Assembly: GCF_000023985.1 (NCBI RefSeq)
Contig: NC_013156.1
Coordinates: forward strand, 918,363 to 982,362
Origin: Methanocaldococcus fervens AG86
Lineage (GTDB): Archaea; AGJL01; Methanococci; Methanococcales; Methanocaldococcaceae
DNA length: 64,000 nt
Direction: 5' to 3'
A program made the translations under genes and the position numbers. Under the pieces are notes generated by a model. It had not been told where the DNA came from, ran no database searches, and saw only the letters and a list, made by a program, of their open reading frames with translations. Positions 35,758 to 45,399 of the stretch are shown here, in pieces (the stretch's first letter is position 1; every line of letters starts with the position of its first letter).

Positions 35758-37212
35758 ATGGGAATTTTTGATGCTATAGCAGGGATATTCAGAAAAAAGC
35801 CAAAAATTGCATATGCAAAATCACAAAGCGTTGATTTGATTGAATTAAAGAGAAACCCATATTACATAGTGGCATCAGTTGAGTTGGGGAATACAACCAC
35901 AAAATCTATTATAACAGCCACAAATATGGATACTGGAAGAACATATATTGTCAGTAAGTACGTAAGGATGACAAGGGATGTTAGAAAGCCAAAGAAAGGG
36001 GAAGAGGTTTTTGGAGAGACTTTATGGGGAGTTAAATTAACAAGGGAAGCTGTTGCTGATATGGTTAAAGAAGTTTTATTAGAAAGTTTAAAAAAAGCTG
36101 GTTTAACAGTTAATGATTTACACTTTGTCGTTAGAAGTACTGGAGTTACTGCAGGTTTTGCATCTCCAGAAGAAGTTGGAGAAATGATTATTGCATTAGC
36201 TCAAGGATGTATGAAAGCAGGGGTTCCTCCAGGAAAGATGACTCCAGCAATGACTAAGGATCAAGTACCAAAACCATTTGACCAATACTCCTTTTTAGAC
36301 AAAATTATCTTTGATGGGGCAGTTACGGGAGTTTTGCCTCCAACCGGTAAGGAGGTTGTAGCCAACGAGATGGAGGGTGAGCTCGTAACAGCAGGAATAA
36401 AAGTTGGGAGTAAATGGACTAATGTTGATTTCAGAAATCCATGTATGAGTATCGACTTTGGAACTACATTAGCTGGTAGAATAACCAACGATACATTACC
36501 TTATGCAAAAGTTATTGGTAACCTATGCGGTTTAGCTGGGGCTATAGCGGATGCAATTGCAAGAGGTTCTGGAAAGATAGATGAAAAAACAGGGGCAGCT
36601 TTAGATTTAGCCAATGTTAAAGGAAAGCCAAATGAAGAGTTAGCAAGGGAATATGCTGAGGAGATTCACAAATATATAATAATAAAAGAAGTTCCAAGGG
36701 ATGTAGATAGATTTGGGACTGTTCCAGTAGATCCAAAATCAGCCGAAAAGGCAGGAACTACACTAATTGGATGTGATGTTGGTAAAAATGGTAGTGATTT
36801 AATAAAATTGGAAGAGTTAGGAAGGGAATTAGTTGAAAAAAGTAACATCCCAACGTTGATGTGTTGTTTAGACTATGTTATGAGTGAAGTCGTTAGAAGA
36901 TTGGTAGAGTTGGCTTACAACAAAGGATTAATTAATGAAAAATCAGCTATTGGAATTACTGGAAGGGCTGGAATTACTGGAAAGAAACCAGAATTAATTA
37001 TAGAAAAGCTCAAAACCTTAGAAATTTGGGATAAGGTTGAGGAGAACGTTGTGTTTGTTGAAGATGGACTGGCTTTAGGAGCTTCAGTTATGGCGAGATG
37101 TATGAACTGTTTAGGAACTCCAAAAGAGCCAATTGGCGGAGTTAGGGGAGGAGGATGTATATTAGGTTTAAGAAGAAAGTGGCAAAAAGAAAGAGGAATG
37201 ATAAGAGATTAA
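35758..37212 (+). CDS. Methanogenesis marker protein 14
   Basis: About 484 residues from ATG 35758 (GGTGGGGATATC upstream). The family is restricted to methanogens. The ASKHA-type phosphate motif ASVELGNTTTKSI, MSIDFGTTLAGRI, and a C-terminal cysteine-rich piece CMNCLGTPKEPIGGVRGGGC fit marker 14. Its role is unknown, though as an ATPase relative with cysteines it could act in cofactor reactivation. I recall it as MJ1451. Confidence 0.85.
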   Translation: MGIFDAIAGIFRKKPKIAYAKSQSVDLIELKRNPYYIVASVELGNTTTKSIITATNMDTGRTYIVSKYVRMTRDVRKPKKGEEVFGETLWGVKLTREAVADMVKEVLLESLKKAGLTVNDLHFVVRSTGVTAGFASPEEVGEMIIALAQGCMKAGVPPGKMTPAMTKDQVPKPFDQYSFLDKIIFDGAVTGVLPPTGKEVVANEMEGELVTAGIKVGSKWTNVDFRNPCMSIDFGTTLAGRITNDTLPYAKVIGNLCGLAGAIADAIARGSGKIDEKTGAALDLANVKGKPNEELAREYAEEIHKYIIIKEVPRDVDRFGTVPVDPKSAEKAGTTLIGCDVGKNGSDLIKLEELGRELVEKSNIPTLMCCLDYVMSEVVRRLVELAYNKGLINEKSAIGITGRAGITGKKPELIIEKLKTLEIWDKVEENVVFVEDGLALGASVMARCMNCLGTPKEPIGGVRGGGCILGLRRKWQKERGMIRD

Positions 37213-37435
37213 TAAAATTAAATTCCGTAAATCCCCTCCCCCATTTTTTAAACATCATTAAGAACAAAAAACTAGAATGGATATCTTAATACCCCCACAA
37301 GATAATATATTACCCAACCCGTATATATATTTTTTTATTTTTAAAAAAGTATGAAAAATTAACAAATATACATTACGCAATTCTCAATGTTGTAATTTAC
37401 CAACATAAATATAAATGTACAAATAAAGGGAGAGA

Positions 37436-38236
37436 ATGAAGTTAAAGTTGAAAGTTCCACAATGGCACTATTCTTTATTGACAGACTATGAAAGATTAGC
37501 AATCTTCAAAAATGCAATAGAAAGTGTTGTAGATAAAGATGATATTGTATTTGATTTGGGAACTGGCAGTGGGATTTTAGCAATGATTGCTGCAAGAAAA
37601 GCTAAAAAGGTTTATGCTATTGAATTAGATCCATTTACTTACGATTATGCAAAGGAAAATGTAAAAATCAACGGATTTGATAATATTGAAGTTATTGAAG
37701 GAGATGCATCAGAATACAACTTTAAAGAGAAAGCTGATGTTGTTATAGCTGAGCTTTTAGACACTGCCTTAATCACTGAGCCACAAGTTAAGGTTATAAA
37801 CTCAATAATAAAAAGAGGTTTTTTGAAAGAAAACGCCAGAATAATCCCAGCTAAGACCATATCTACAATACAACTCGTAGAGGCGAGAATGAACCACATC
37901 TATTACGATGAAGACGTTAAATCAGAGGAAGTTTCTGAAGAAGTTATTTATGAGGAAGTTGACTTTTATAAAATAAACCCTATTGAAGTTAGCTATAAAA
38001 TAGAGCTAAATGTTGAAAAGAGCTGTAAAAACTTAGGGATAAAATTAAGGACTTATACAATTTTAGATGATGAACATGTAGCTGGACAAACGCCTATGTT
38101 AAATCCTCCATTGGTAATTCCATTAAATAAAAATGCAGATAAGGGAAAAGTTAAGATAAACCTATCTTATAAAAGAGGAGGAGATTTAGAGAGTATAAAA
38201 GTAAAAATATGGTGGGAGAACGATAGTAAATATTAA
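37436..38236 (+). CDS. SAM-dependent methyltransferase (PRMT/PrmA-like fold)
   Basis: 266 residues. SAM motif I is FDLGTGSGILAMIAARKAKKV, with the acidic loop YAIELDPF, and ADVVIAELLDTAL resembles the double-Glu loop region of protein arginine methyltransferases. A C-terminal beta-rich half (about residues 150-266) could bind substrate. The target is unknown. GGGAGAG precedes the ATG at 37436. The 223-bp gap before it holds only AT-rich, promoter-like sequence. Confidence 0.8.
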   Translation: MKLKLKVPQWHYSLLTDYERLAIFKNAIESVVDKDDIVFDLGTGSGILAMIAARKAKKVYAIELDPFTYDYAKENVKINGFDNIEVIEGDASEYNFKEKADVVIAELLDTALITEPQVKVINSIIKRGFLKENARIIPAKTISTIQLVEARMNHIYYDEDVKSEEVSEEVIYEEVDFYKINPIEVSYKIELNVEKSCKNLGIKLRTYTILDDEHVAGQTPMLNPPLVIPLNKNADKGKVKINLSYKRGGDLESIKVKIWWENDSKY

Positions 38237-38417
38237 GAAACTAATGTATTTAATGGATACAATTAAAATAAAAAGAAATAATCCAAGAAAATCGTCGGAA
38301 AGTATAAATATTTAATTCCTTCTGGAAAAAGAATATTCAACATACTTAAAAGAACTGAGGAAGGAAGGGTATAATTAAATATCTTTCGTATTTATTATTA
38401 ATACTTTAAATTTTGCT

Positions 38418-39310
38418 TTATAGAATAATATCAAATTTTTGTGTGATATATACTAAATAACCACTTGATCTATAACTTAACTGCCAGAATTTTCCATTAT
38501 ATTTTTGTAAGATCTCATCAAAATCTAAATCAAATACACTGAACTCTGGCATTAAATCAAGTGTTTGTAACTCAATTGTAGATGTTTTTGTGTAGTATGA
38601 ATATAGTAGTATAAATAATACCTTTTGTTTCTCATTTAATTTGATTTTTGGCTTTCTTGCATTGAAAAAATGAATATTATATCCTCTTTTTCAGATAATT
38701 CTCCAAGTATTCTAATAAACTGCATATCTTGATTAACATCCTCTCTATGTTTCTGTCTAAGAAAGTCAGATAACTCATCAAATGCAACTATAATACCCCT
38801 ATCAGGAAATTTTTCTTTTACAGGTCTAATTATATTGTCGATTATGTATTGCTTGTGGTCTAAAATACTATTAAATTCTTCTTCCGTTTTTGGGACATTA
38901 ATTTTTATTCCATAACTTTTCTCAAGGTGCGTTTGCATTATACGATAGAATATAAGTCCAAATGGTTGTCTAATTGGATTTAACTCATATACGACAATAA
39001 TGAAATCCTTTTCTAAGTTTTCTTTTAAGTATTTTTTAAGATCTTCATCTCTTATATAATCAATTAAAGATTTATCTCTCGCTATATTTACAATAAAACC
39101 TAAGAAATGTGACTTTCCAGTTCCATAATCACCAATTATAAAGATTGAACGATGTTGAATATCATTTAGGTTCTGAACTATAAGCTCAATATCTTTCTTC
39201 ATTTTGTCTGAAACTACAAAAGTAGAAACTAGATCTTTTGGATCGTCTTTCACTACTTGTATAACTGGACGAATTTCTTGAAAATTAAAAAGTTCATTTA
39301 CCTTAACCAT
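38418..39310 (-). pseudogene. Truncated BREX-like ATPase (PglY/BrxC or DUF6079 type)
   Basis: An intact 224-codon N-terminal part runs from 39310 to a stop at 38636: VNELFNFQEIRPVIQVV, Walker A GDYGTGKSHFLGF, Walker B IIVAFDELSDFL. Full-length relatives exceed 1000 residues. Immediately downstream another frame reads KIKLNEKQKVLFILLYSYYT and continues to TAA at 38418-38420, probably a distant part of the same gene joined by a deletion. The call as a BREX-type ATPase rests on the N-terminal pattern and on the BrxF-like partner; no PglZ or PglX is present. The 181 bp between the methyltransferase and this remnant hold only a short unassigned fragment (KKIVGKYKYLIPSGKRIF). Confidence 0.55.
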
Positions 39311-39841
39311 CGACCATCATCTCCTTTAATTCTACATATACAATTTCTGAGATATCTATGTCACTTCTATAATCCTCATCCCCAGGATTTCCAAATGTTG
39401 CAGTTTGTCTAAGTTTATTTAATTTTAATGGGACAAATAAAACTATTGGATGGATTCTTGAATGGTATTTAAATGTTCTTATTGGTTCTAATCCACCAAA
39501 ATCTTTTGAAAACAATAATCCAACATTATCAAATATTATTGGTCCGGAAATACTACAATTTTTTGATATAATGTCGTAAATTATATCGTTAAGTTTTAAT
39601 CCAATGTCTACTGGACATATATCATCTTCAAGCACTTCTACAACAATTTGAGAAATGTCATAATATTTTCCACCATTTTTGGTTATCCAATCTATTATTT
39701 CTTTCTTTAATTTTTTAAATTTAGGGTTAATATCGAGATTCTCAGGTTCTGAAATTAAGAGTATCTGATAATATTCTTAGAAACCACATTAAGAAGTTTT
39801 TCTAAATACTCACCATCTAAATATTTGTATGTGTTGTTCAT
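39303..39841 (-). pseudogene. Frameshifted BrxF-like gene
   Basis: ATG 39841 opens MNNTYKYLDGEYLEKLLNVV and stops after about 26 codons near 39762. One frame over, the protein continues unbroken (EYYQILLISEPENLDINPKF ... IIFDNVGLLFSKDFGGLEPI ... LFVPLKLNKL) to the stop at 39303. One indel therefore breaks a ~175-residue protein. The LDN-like block and the phrase around VPLKLNKLRQTATFG resemble BrxF of type 3 BREX, but a clear P-loop is not visible. It overlaps the next ATPase gene by 8 bp, as in an operon. Confidence 0.5.
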
Positions 39842-39983
39842 AAGATTTACCCCCACATTAGTGATTTGAAATATAGTATTTTTATAATACAAATAAGAAG
39901 AATATATAAATTTTACTTTAGTATTTAGTATTATATACTTAAATAGTTTTAAGCAGTATTATCAAACTCAATTGGGAATAACT

Positions 39984-40562
39984 ATGATAAATGAGGTTGT
40001 TGTAGCAACGAGAAAAGATAATAGGGATAATAAAGCTCCAATTGGTGTTTATCTTAAAGATAAAAAAGTTATTATGCATCTTTTTTCTGGTTCTCATACT
40101 TATGAAAATCTTTTAACTGAAGATTACTTCTCAGTTAATGTAGTTCCACCAATTGAGATAGCAAAGGCTGTTTTGTATGACGATGATAACTATCTCTACT
40201 ATAAAAACATCCCATATCTAAAAAGCTCATATTATGTGATATTCTACAAAGTTGTTAAAAGAAAATTTGTAAATAGGGACGATAAATTTGGAAAACATGA
40301 ATTGATGATTTTAGAGGGAGAGGAGATAAATAGAATATATTTAAACAACATCCCAGAGCCATACAATAGGGCAGATGGATTGTTGGTTGAGATGGCAGTT
40401 ATTTATTCAAGGTTATCAAATAAAAATTTAAAAATCGATGAAAAAACAAGAAAAGAAATGGAAAACGATATGAAAAAATACTTTTCAATAGTAAAAAAAG
40501 TTGGTGATAGAGAGCGTAAGCATTTAGCTGAAATCATGCTTAAAAATTTGAATTTATTTTAA
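39984..40562 (+). CDS. DUF447 family protein (flavin-reductase-like split barrel)
   Basis: 192 residues. It matches the archaeal DUF447 family with a split-barrel FMN-binding look: [33 protein letters not shown], and a helical C-terminal domain. Activity is unknown. ATG 39984 is preceded by GGGAATAACT; the TTG at 39972 is in the ribosome site. The 3' end overlaps the converging aroD by 9 bp. I recall the same neighbour pair in M. jannaschii. Confidence 0.75.
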   Translation: MINEVVVATRKDNRDNKAPIGVYLKDKKVIMHLFSGSHTYENLLTEDYFSVNVVPPIEIAKAVLYDDDNYLYYKNIPYLKSSYYVIFYKVVKRKFVNRDDKFGKHELMILEGEEINRIYLNNIPEPYNRADGLLVEMAVIYSRLSNKNLKIDEKTRKEMENDMKKYFSIVKKVGDRERKHLAEIMLKNLNLF

Positions 40563-41216
40563 GTTCATTAATTTCCAAATCTCTTTTAAAGTCTCAATAT
40601 CAACCTGCCCAGGAGCGGAGCTTTTTCCTTTGTAAGAGGCAAAGGTTAATATTGAACCAAAATAAACTCCCAATATCCTCGTTAATTTTCCATTTTCCCC
40701 CATTCCTATACCAATAATCTTTCCAGAATATTTATTTATCACTTCTAAAATATTTAAAACATCTTCTTTATTATTTGCCATCGTTGCAAATTTTGCTATA
40801 TCTCCAATGCTAAGGGCTTTTTTTACTATATCATCCAATACTTCTTTTGAAGGAGTTTTTTCAAAGTCATGATATGAGATTATAATCTTTGTTTTTGAGC
40901 CAATCTCATCCCTAAATTTCACAATTTCTCTATTTTTCTCTTCCCTTAACTCAATATCAACAAATTTTGCATTACATTCAATTGCCTTTTTTATTAGATT
41001 TAATCTCTCCTCATCACTTCCTCTCCAATAACCCCCCTCCCACTCTGGTCTAACTGTTATAATTGAAGGATACTTAGCAAACTCCGCTATATCCTCTTCA
41101 CTCACCTCTTTAAGCATATCTACTCTAAATTCAACGATATCTGCTATTTCTAAATATTTTTTAGCAGTTTTTATTGCCTCTTCCACATTATCTTCAACTA
41201 CTGGCAAACATATCAT
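40554..41216 (-). CDS. aroD: 3-dehydroquinate dehydratase, type I
   Basis: 220-residue Schiff-base enzyme of the shikimate pathway. The catalytic His is in [12 protein letters not shown] and the Schiff-base Lys in [10 protein letters not shown]; the end ([13 protein letters not shown] and [11 protein letters not shown]) is complete. AGGGAAT precedes the ATG at 41216. Homolog MJ1454 (from memory). Confidence 0.95.
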   Translation of the reverse strand: MICLPVVEDNVEEAIKTAKKYLEIADIVEFRVDMLKEVSEEDIAEFAKYPSIITVRPEWEGGYWRGSDEERLNLIKKAIECNAKFVDIELREEKNREIVKFRDEIGSKTKIIISYHDFEKTPSKEVLDDIVKKALSIGDIAKFATMANNKEDVLNILEVINKYSGKIIGIGMGENGKLTRILGVYFGSILTFASYKGKSSAPGQVDIETLKEIWKLMNLK

Positions 41217-41276
41217 ATTCCCTACCTTTCTTTCTTTTACTTTATTATAATCAATAATTATTAAGCTTTTAATAAA

Positions 41277-41837
41277 TTATGGAATTGCAATACACCTAAT
41301 AGGTGAAGCATCGATATCAAATATCTTTAATGGCAATCCTAAAAAATAAAACCTCTTCCCAATCAAATTTTTTAAATTTTCATTTAGATTTTCAATAATT
41401 AAGATATTTTTTGATAAAAGTTTTTTATGCTCTTCAAATCCTCCAATTGTGCATGCATCAACACCTAAACATTTTATATTGCTCTCAACTATCTCATCCA
41501 AAAATTGTATCTTTGGAATTTTTTCAAAGTATTCTTCTTTACCCCAATATTTGGAAAATCCAGTATAAATTAACAAAATATCACATTCAGGAATTTTATT
41601 AATCTCAAAATCATTTAAATCTATACAATAACTATTTCCTTTAATTATTAAATCTTTAAAAGGAATATTATTTTCCAAATTTACATGTCTTGGATAATCA
41701 ACATGCGTGCATATATGAGAACCCATACTTATTTCTGATATTATAAACCCACCTGCCTCTTTTTCAGAGATTTTCAACCCCGGATCTCCAGGATATGGAA
41801 AGTTTATTAATGGTTGAGTTAAATCCAAAATCTCCAT
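41277..41837 (-). CDS. Cyclase family protein (kynurenine formamidase-like metal hydrolase)
   Basis: 186 residues with the family's metal motif, here GSHICTHVDYPRH (HxGTHxDxPxH type), and the C-terminal acidic/histidine site CLGVDACTIGGFEEHKKL. The family hydrolyses N-formylkynurenine or other amides and lactones; the substrate here is unknown. AAGTGAGATT precedes the ATG at 41837. Same strand as aroD, 60 bp upstream of it. Confidence 0.82.
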   Translation of the reverse strand: MEILDLTQPLINFPYPGDPGLKISEKEAGGFIISEISMGSHICTHVDYPRHVNLENNIPFKDLIIKGNSYCIDLNDFEINKIPECDILLIYTGFSKYWGKEEYFEKIPKIQFLDEIVESNIKCLGVDACTIGGFEEHKKLLSKNILIIENLNENLKNLIGKRFYFLGLPLKIFDIDASPIRCIAIP

Positions 41838-41987
41838 AATCTCACTTTTTATACATTTAATTTTATATATTTAAATATATTTTCATTAAGTATATATACC
41901 TCTTCAAAAAATTTATATATAAAGTTTTCGAAAATTATATATACTACTTCCTATCAAAAATAAATTAGCATATATAGAGGGAGCAAT

Positions 41988-42233
41988 TTGAAGATAAAAA
42001 TACTCCACAAAACGCCAAAAGGATTTTTAATTGGTAGAGGAAAAAGAGAAATAAAGATTGGCTCAGTCGTTATTTTTGAAAATAAAAAAATTGGTAAGGT
42101 AGTTGATATTTTTGGGCCTGTAGCTAAGCCATATGTAAAAATACTCCCTATCAACAAAGATATAGAAGTTACTGGAACTGCATTCATTAAAAACGGTAAA
42201 TCTAAATATAAAAATTCTAAGAAGAAAAATTAG
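41988..42233 (+). CDS. gar1: H/ACA ribonucleoprotein component Gar1
   Basis: 81 residues forming a small beta barrel (KGFLIGRGKREIKIGSVVIF, GKVVDIFGPVAKPYVKI) and a basic tail. Gar1 helps box H/ACA RNPs place pseudouridines in RNA. The start is TTG at 41988, with GGGAGCAA five bases upstream and no in-frame ATG. It is 18 bp ahead of tfb, a pairing common in archaea. The lysine-rich end (KYKNSKKKN) fits RNA binding. Confidence 0.85.
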   Translation: MKIKILHKTPKGFLIGRGKREIKIGSVVIFENKKIGKVVDIFGPVAKPYVKILPINKDIEVTGTAFIKNGKSKYKNSKKKN

Positions 42234-42251
42234 ATTCTAATGGTGTAGCCT

Positions 42252-43247
42252 ATGGAAGCTCTCAAAACTAAAGAAGAAAAAACTTTAAAAGAAAAAAAGG
42301 TTATAACAAAATCTGAAAAAAAAGAAAGTAGTATTGGGGAAGAAGAAATTGTTTGTCCAATTTGTGGTAGTAAAGAGGTTGTTAAAGACTATGAAAGGGC
42401 TGAAATTGTTTGTGCTAAATGTGGATGTGTCATTAAAGAGAATCTATTTGACATTGGTCCAGAATGGAGAGCATTTGACCACGAACAAAAGATTAAGAGA
42501 TGTAGAGTCGGGGCCCCTATGACCTACACTATTCACGACAAAGGATTATCAACAGTAATCGATTGGAGAAATAAAGATAGTTATGGAAAAGATTTATCTG
42601 CAAATAAAAGAGCACAACTTTATAGGTTAAGAAAGTGGCAGAGAAGAATTAGAGTTAGTGATGCTGCAGAGAGGAACTTAGCTTTTGCTTTATCAGAGTT
42701 GGATAGAATTACATCAAAATTAGGATTACCAAGGCACGTTAGGGAAAACGCTGCTATAATTTACAGAGGAGCTGTTGAAAAAGGACTAATAAGAGGAAGA
42801 AGTATTGAAGGTGTTGTTGCTGCTGCTATTTACGCTGCTTGTAGAAGATGTAGGGTGCCAAGAACATTGGATGAGATTGCTGAAGCATCAAGAGTAGATA
42901 GAAAGGAAATTGGAAGAACATACAGATTCTTAGCAAGAGAGTTAGGAATAAAATTAACTCCAACGAATCCTATCGATTACGTGCCAAGATTTGCTTCTGA
43001 ACTTGGATTGCCTGGAGAAGTTGAATCTAAAGCTATACAGATATTACAGCAAGCTGCTGAAAAAGGATTAACGAGCGGTAGAGGCCCTACTGGAGTAGCT
43101 GCTGCAGCGATATACATAGCGAGTGTTCTCCTTGGATGTAGAAGAACTCAGAGAGAAGTTGCTGAAGTTGCAGGAGTAACAGAGGTTACAATAAGGAATA
43201 GATATAAAGAGCTAACAGAACACTTAGATATAGATGTGACCTTGTAG
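42252..43247 (+). CDS. tfb: Transcription initiation factor B (TFB), without intein
   Basis: 331 residues. The N-terminal zinc ribbon is CPICGS...CAKCGC, the B-reader/linker follows ([11 protein letters not shown]), and two cyclin repeats occupy about residues 125-331 with [20 protein letters not shown] and [20 protein letters not shown]. It recruits RNA polymerase to TBP-TATA complexes. In M. jannaschii the ortholog MJ0782 is interrupted by an intein (from memory); here the frame is continuous. ATG 42252 lies just after gar1. Confidence 0.95.
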   Translation: MEALKTKEEKTLKEKKVITKSEKKESSIGEEEIVCPICGSKEVVKDYERAEIVCAKCGCVIKENLFDIGPEWRAFDHEQKIKRCRVGAPMTYTIHDKGLSTVIDWRNKDSYGKDLSANKRAQLYRLRKWQRRIRVSDAAERNLAFALSELDRITSKLGLPRHVRENAAIIYRGAVEKGLIRGRSIEGVVAAAIYAACRRCRVPRTLDEIAEASRVDRKEIGRTYRFLARELGIKLTPTNPIDYVPRFASELGLPGEVESKAIQILQQAAEKGLTSGRGPTGVAAAAIYIASVLLGCRRTQREVAEVAGVTEVTIRNRYKELTEHLDIDVTL

Positions 43248-43322
43248 ATTTAAAAATAAATTAAAAAATTAAAATTTAAATTAACTTTATTTTGAAATTG
43301 CATATCATTTGCAAGGTGGTAC

Positions 43323-45380
43323 ATGTTGGGATTATTTGATAAAATTCAGAAAAAATCAGAAAAAAGTATTGCAAAAGAACAAAAATCAATTAAAAAAGAG
43401 TCAAGATTATCAAAACACGAAGATAAAAATATATTAGACACCTACGAAGTTACTGTTGATGAAATTACTGCAGAAGTTGTAATAAAAAAAGAAGGGGGTT
43501 ATGTTTATTATTTAATTCCCGAAATCGAGAAGATAAACTCTGCTCTATCAAAACTTTCAAAAGACAACATAAATTTAATAAAAATGCAAATTGGAGAGCT
43601 TGGATTGATTGAATATAAACAAATGAAAGAATATATTCAAGATTTTTGCTTAAAATATAATCTAAATGTCCCATACATTGATTCTTTAGCTAAATATTTT
43701 TATCTAATATCAGGCAGGTTAGGATTGTTAGAAATTCCAATAAATGATGATAGATTAGAAGAAGTAATGGTTAACGGTTACAATATCCCTGTTTTTGTAT
43801 TTCACAGAAAACATCAGATGTGTGAAACAAATATAATATTAGATAGAAATGAGGTAGACAGAATTATAGAAAGTATTGCAAATTTAGTTAATAGACCAAT
43901 TGACTCAAGAGTTCCTATGCTTGATGCATTCTTGCCAGATGGTAGTAGGGTAAATGCTACAACGGCAGATATAACAATGAATGGAGCTACTTTAACAATT
44001 AGAAAGTTCTCAAAAAATCCATTAACTGTCATAGATTTAATAAACTTTGGAACTTTAGATTTAGATACCGCAGCTTTTTTATGGCAGACAGTTGAAGGCT
44101 ATTTTGGAGCAAAACCAGCAAACACGTTAATAGCCGGTGGAACTGGTTCAGGAAAAACCACTTTACTAAATGTCTTATCCTTATTTTCAATGTACAATGA
44201 AAGAATTATCACCATAGAAGATACTCCAGAGTTGCAGATTCCACACAAACACGTTATAAAAATGGTTACAAGGCCTGCTAGACCAGGAATGCCTGAATAC
44301 GAAGTTACAATGAATGATTTAATTAAAAATGCTCTAAGAATGAGACCAGATAGAATATTTGTCGGAGAGGTCAGAGGGGAGGAAGCATATTCCTTGCTCG
44401 TTGCTATGAATACTGGGCACGATGGGGCTTTAACATATAATGAGCCAATATATTTATCAGATGGAGATGTTGTTAAAATTGGGGATTTCGTTGATGACTT
44501 TTTTAAATATGATAAAGGAGAAAAAGAAAGTAATGGGTTTGAATTTATAAATATTGAAGATGAAAACATCTTTATTAAAAGTTTTAATAAATCAACTTTA
44601 AAAATTGAAGATAAAAAAATAACAAGGGTTTGGAGAAAAAAATATAACGGAAAATTACTAAAAATAAAAACTGAAAATAATAGGGAGATAACGTTAACTC
44701 ATGATCACCCAATATACAAAAAAGATGAAGGCATAATATTTGAAATTAATGCAGAAATGGCTAAAATTGGGGATTACATTGCAATTCCTTCTTTAAATTC
44801 AAAGATAATCTGGGATAAAATAAATGATATTCATGAAATCTATTATGATGGGTACATTTATGATTTAACAGTTAAAGATAACCATACCTATATTGCTGGA
44901 AAAGGAGGGATTGCAGTTTCTAACTGCTCAGGAACTTTACATGCAAATAGTGCTGATGAAGCAATTCTAAGATTAACAAGCCCCCCAATGAACGTTCCAA
45001 AAATTATGTTAACAGCTTTAGACTTTATTATAAACCAGCAAAGGATTAGGAGGGGTGGAAAAACTATAAGGAGAATTTTAGGGATTGTGGAAATTGTAAA
45101 AGGTGGAAGTGGTGAAGGGGGAGAAATAGCTAAAACCACACTTTATGAGTACAATGGTTTAAAGGACAGTTTGGAAAGAAAAGGAATATGTATGTGGGAA
45201 GAAGAAGTTTGTGAAATTGCTGGGATTTCTAGAGAGGAGTTGTTAAGAGATAGGGAGATGAGAAAAAAGGTTTTAAATTATTTATACAAAAATAATATTA
45301 AGGATCTCAAAGAAGTTTCTAAATATATAATGGCCTACCAAGTGGATCCTGAGAAGCTTTTAAAATCACTATCCATTTAA
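43323..45380 (+). CDS. klbA: KlbA/TadA-type secretion ATPase with embedded intein
   Basis: 685 codons; removing the 166-residue intein (44427-44924) leaves a 519-residue ATPase. It powers type IV pilus/Tad-like assembly or secretion at the membrane. Walker A is AGGTGSGKTTLLN near residue 276, the Asp box IEDTPELQIPH follows, and RPDRIFVGEVRG is Walker B. The intein interrupts the invariant NTGHDG-CSGTLHANS histidine box, an active-site position typical of inteins. AAGGTGGTAC precedes the ATG. It is followed by two TadC-like genes. Confidence 0.93.
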   Translation: MLGLFDKIQKKSEKSIAKEQKSIKKESRLSKHEDKNILDTYEVTVDEITAEVVIKKEGGYVYYLIPEIEKINSALSKLSKDNINLIKMQIGELGLIEYKQMKEYIQDFCLKYNLNVPYIDSLAKYFYLISGRLGLLEIPINDDRLEEVMVNGYNIPVFVFHRKHQMCETNIILDRNEVDRIIESIANLVNRPIDSRVPMLDAFLPDGSRVNATTADITMNGATLTIRKFSKNPLTVIDLINFGTLDLDTAAFLWQTVEGYFGAKPANTLIAGGTGSGKTTLLNVLSLFSMYNERIITIEDTPELQIPHKHVIKMVTRPARPGMPEYEVTMNDLIKNALRMRPDRIFVGEVRGEEAYSLLVAMNTGHDGALTYNEPIYLSDGDVVKIGDFVDDFFKYDKGEKESNGFEFINIEDENIFIKSFNKSTLKIEDKKITRVWRKKYNGKLLKIKTENNREITLTHDHPIYKKDEGIIFEINAEMAKIGDYIAIPSLNSKIIWDKINDIHEIYYDGYIYDLTVKDNHTYIAGKGGIAVSNCSGTLHANSADEAILRLTSPPMNVPKIMLTALDFIINQQRIRRGGKTIRRILGIVEIVKGGSGEGGEIAKTTLYEYNGLKDSLERKGICMWEEEVCEIAGISREELLRDREMRKKVLNYLYKNNIKDLKEVSKYIMAYQVDPEKLLKSLSI
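44427..44924 (+). other. KlbA mini-intein (class 2 type)
   Basis: 166 residues between Gly368 and Cys535. It starts with Ala (ALTYNEPIYLSDGD) rather than Cys/Ser/Thr, has block B TLTHDHPIY with its T-x-x-H, block F IYDLTVKDNHTYIAGKGG and ends VSN with Ser, not His, as penultimate residue. This is the class 2 arrangement described for KlbA inteins, in which Cys+1 attacks the upstream peptide bond directly. There is no homing-endonuclease domain. It is close to, but clearly diverged from, the M. jannaschii KlbA intein as I remember it. Confidence 0.93.
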
Positions 45381-45399
45381 ATTTAATTTGGGGATTAAA

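Noticed and set aside
44427-44924. Insertion or frame disruption of the secretion ATPase
   Set aside because: The extra 166 residues are in frame and have intein end motifs, so they are spliced out rather than disruptive.
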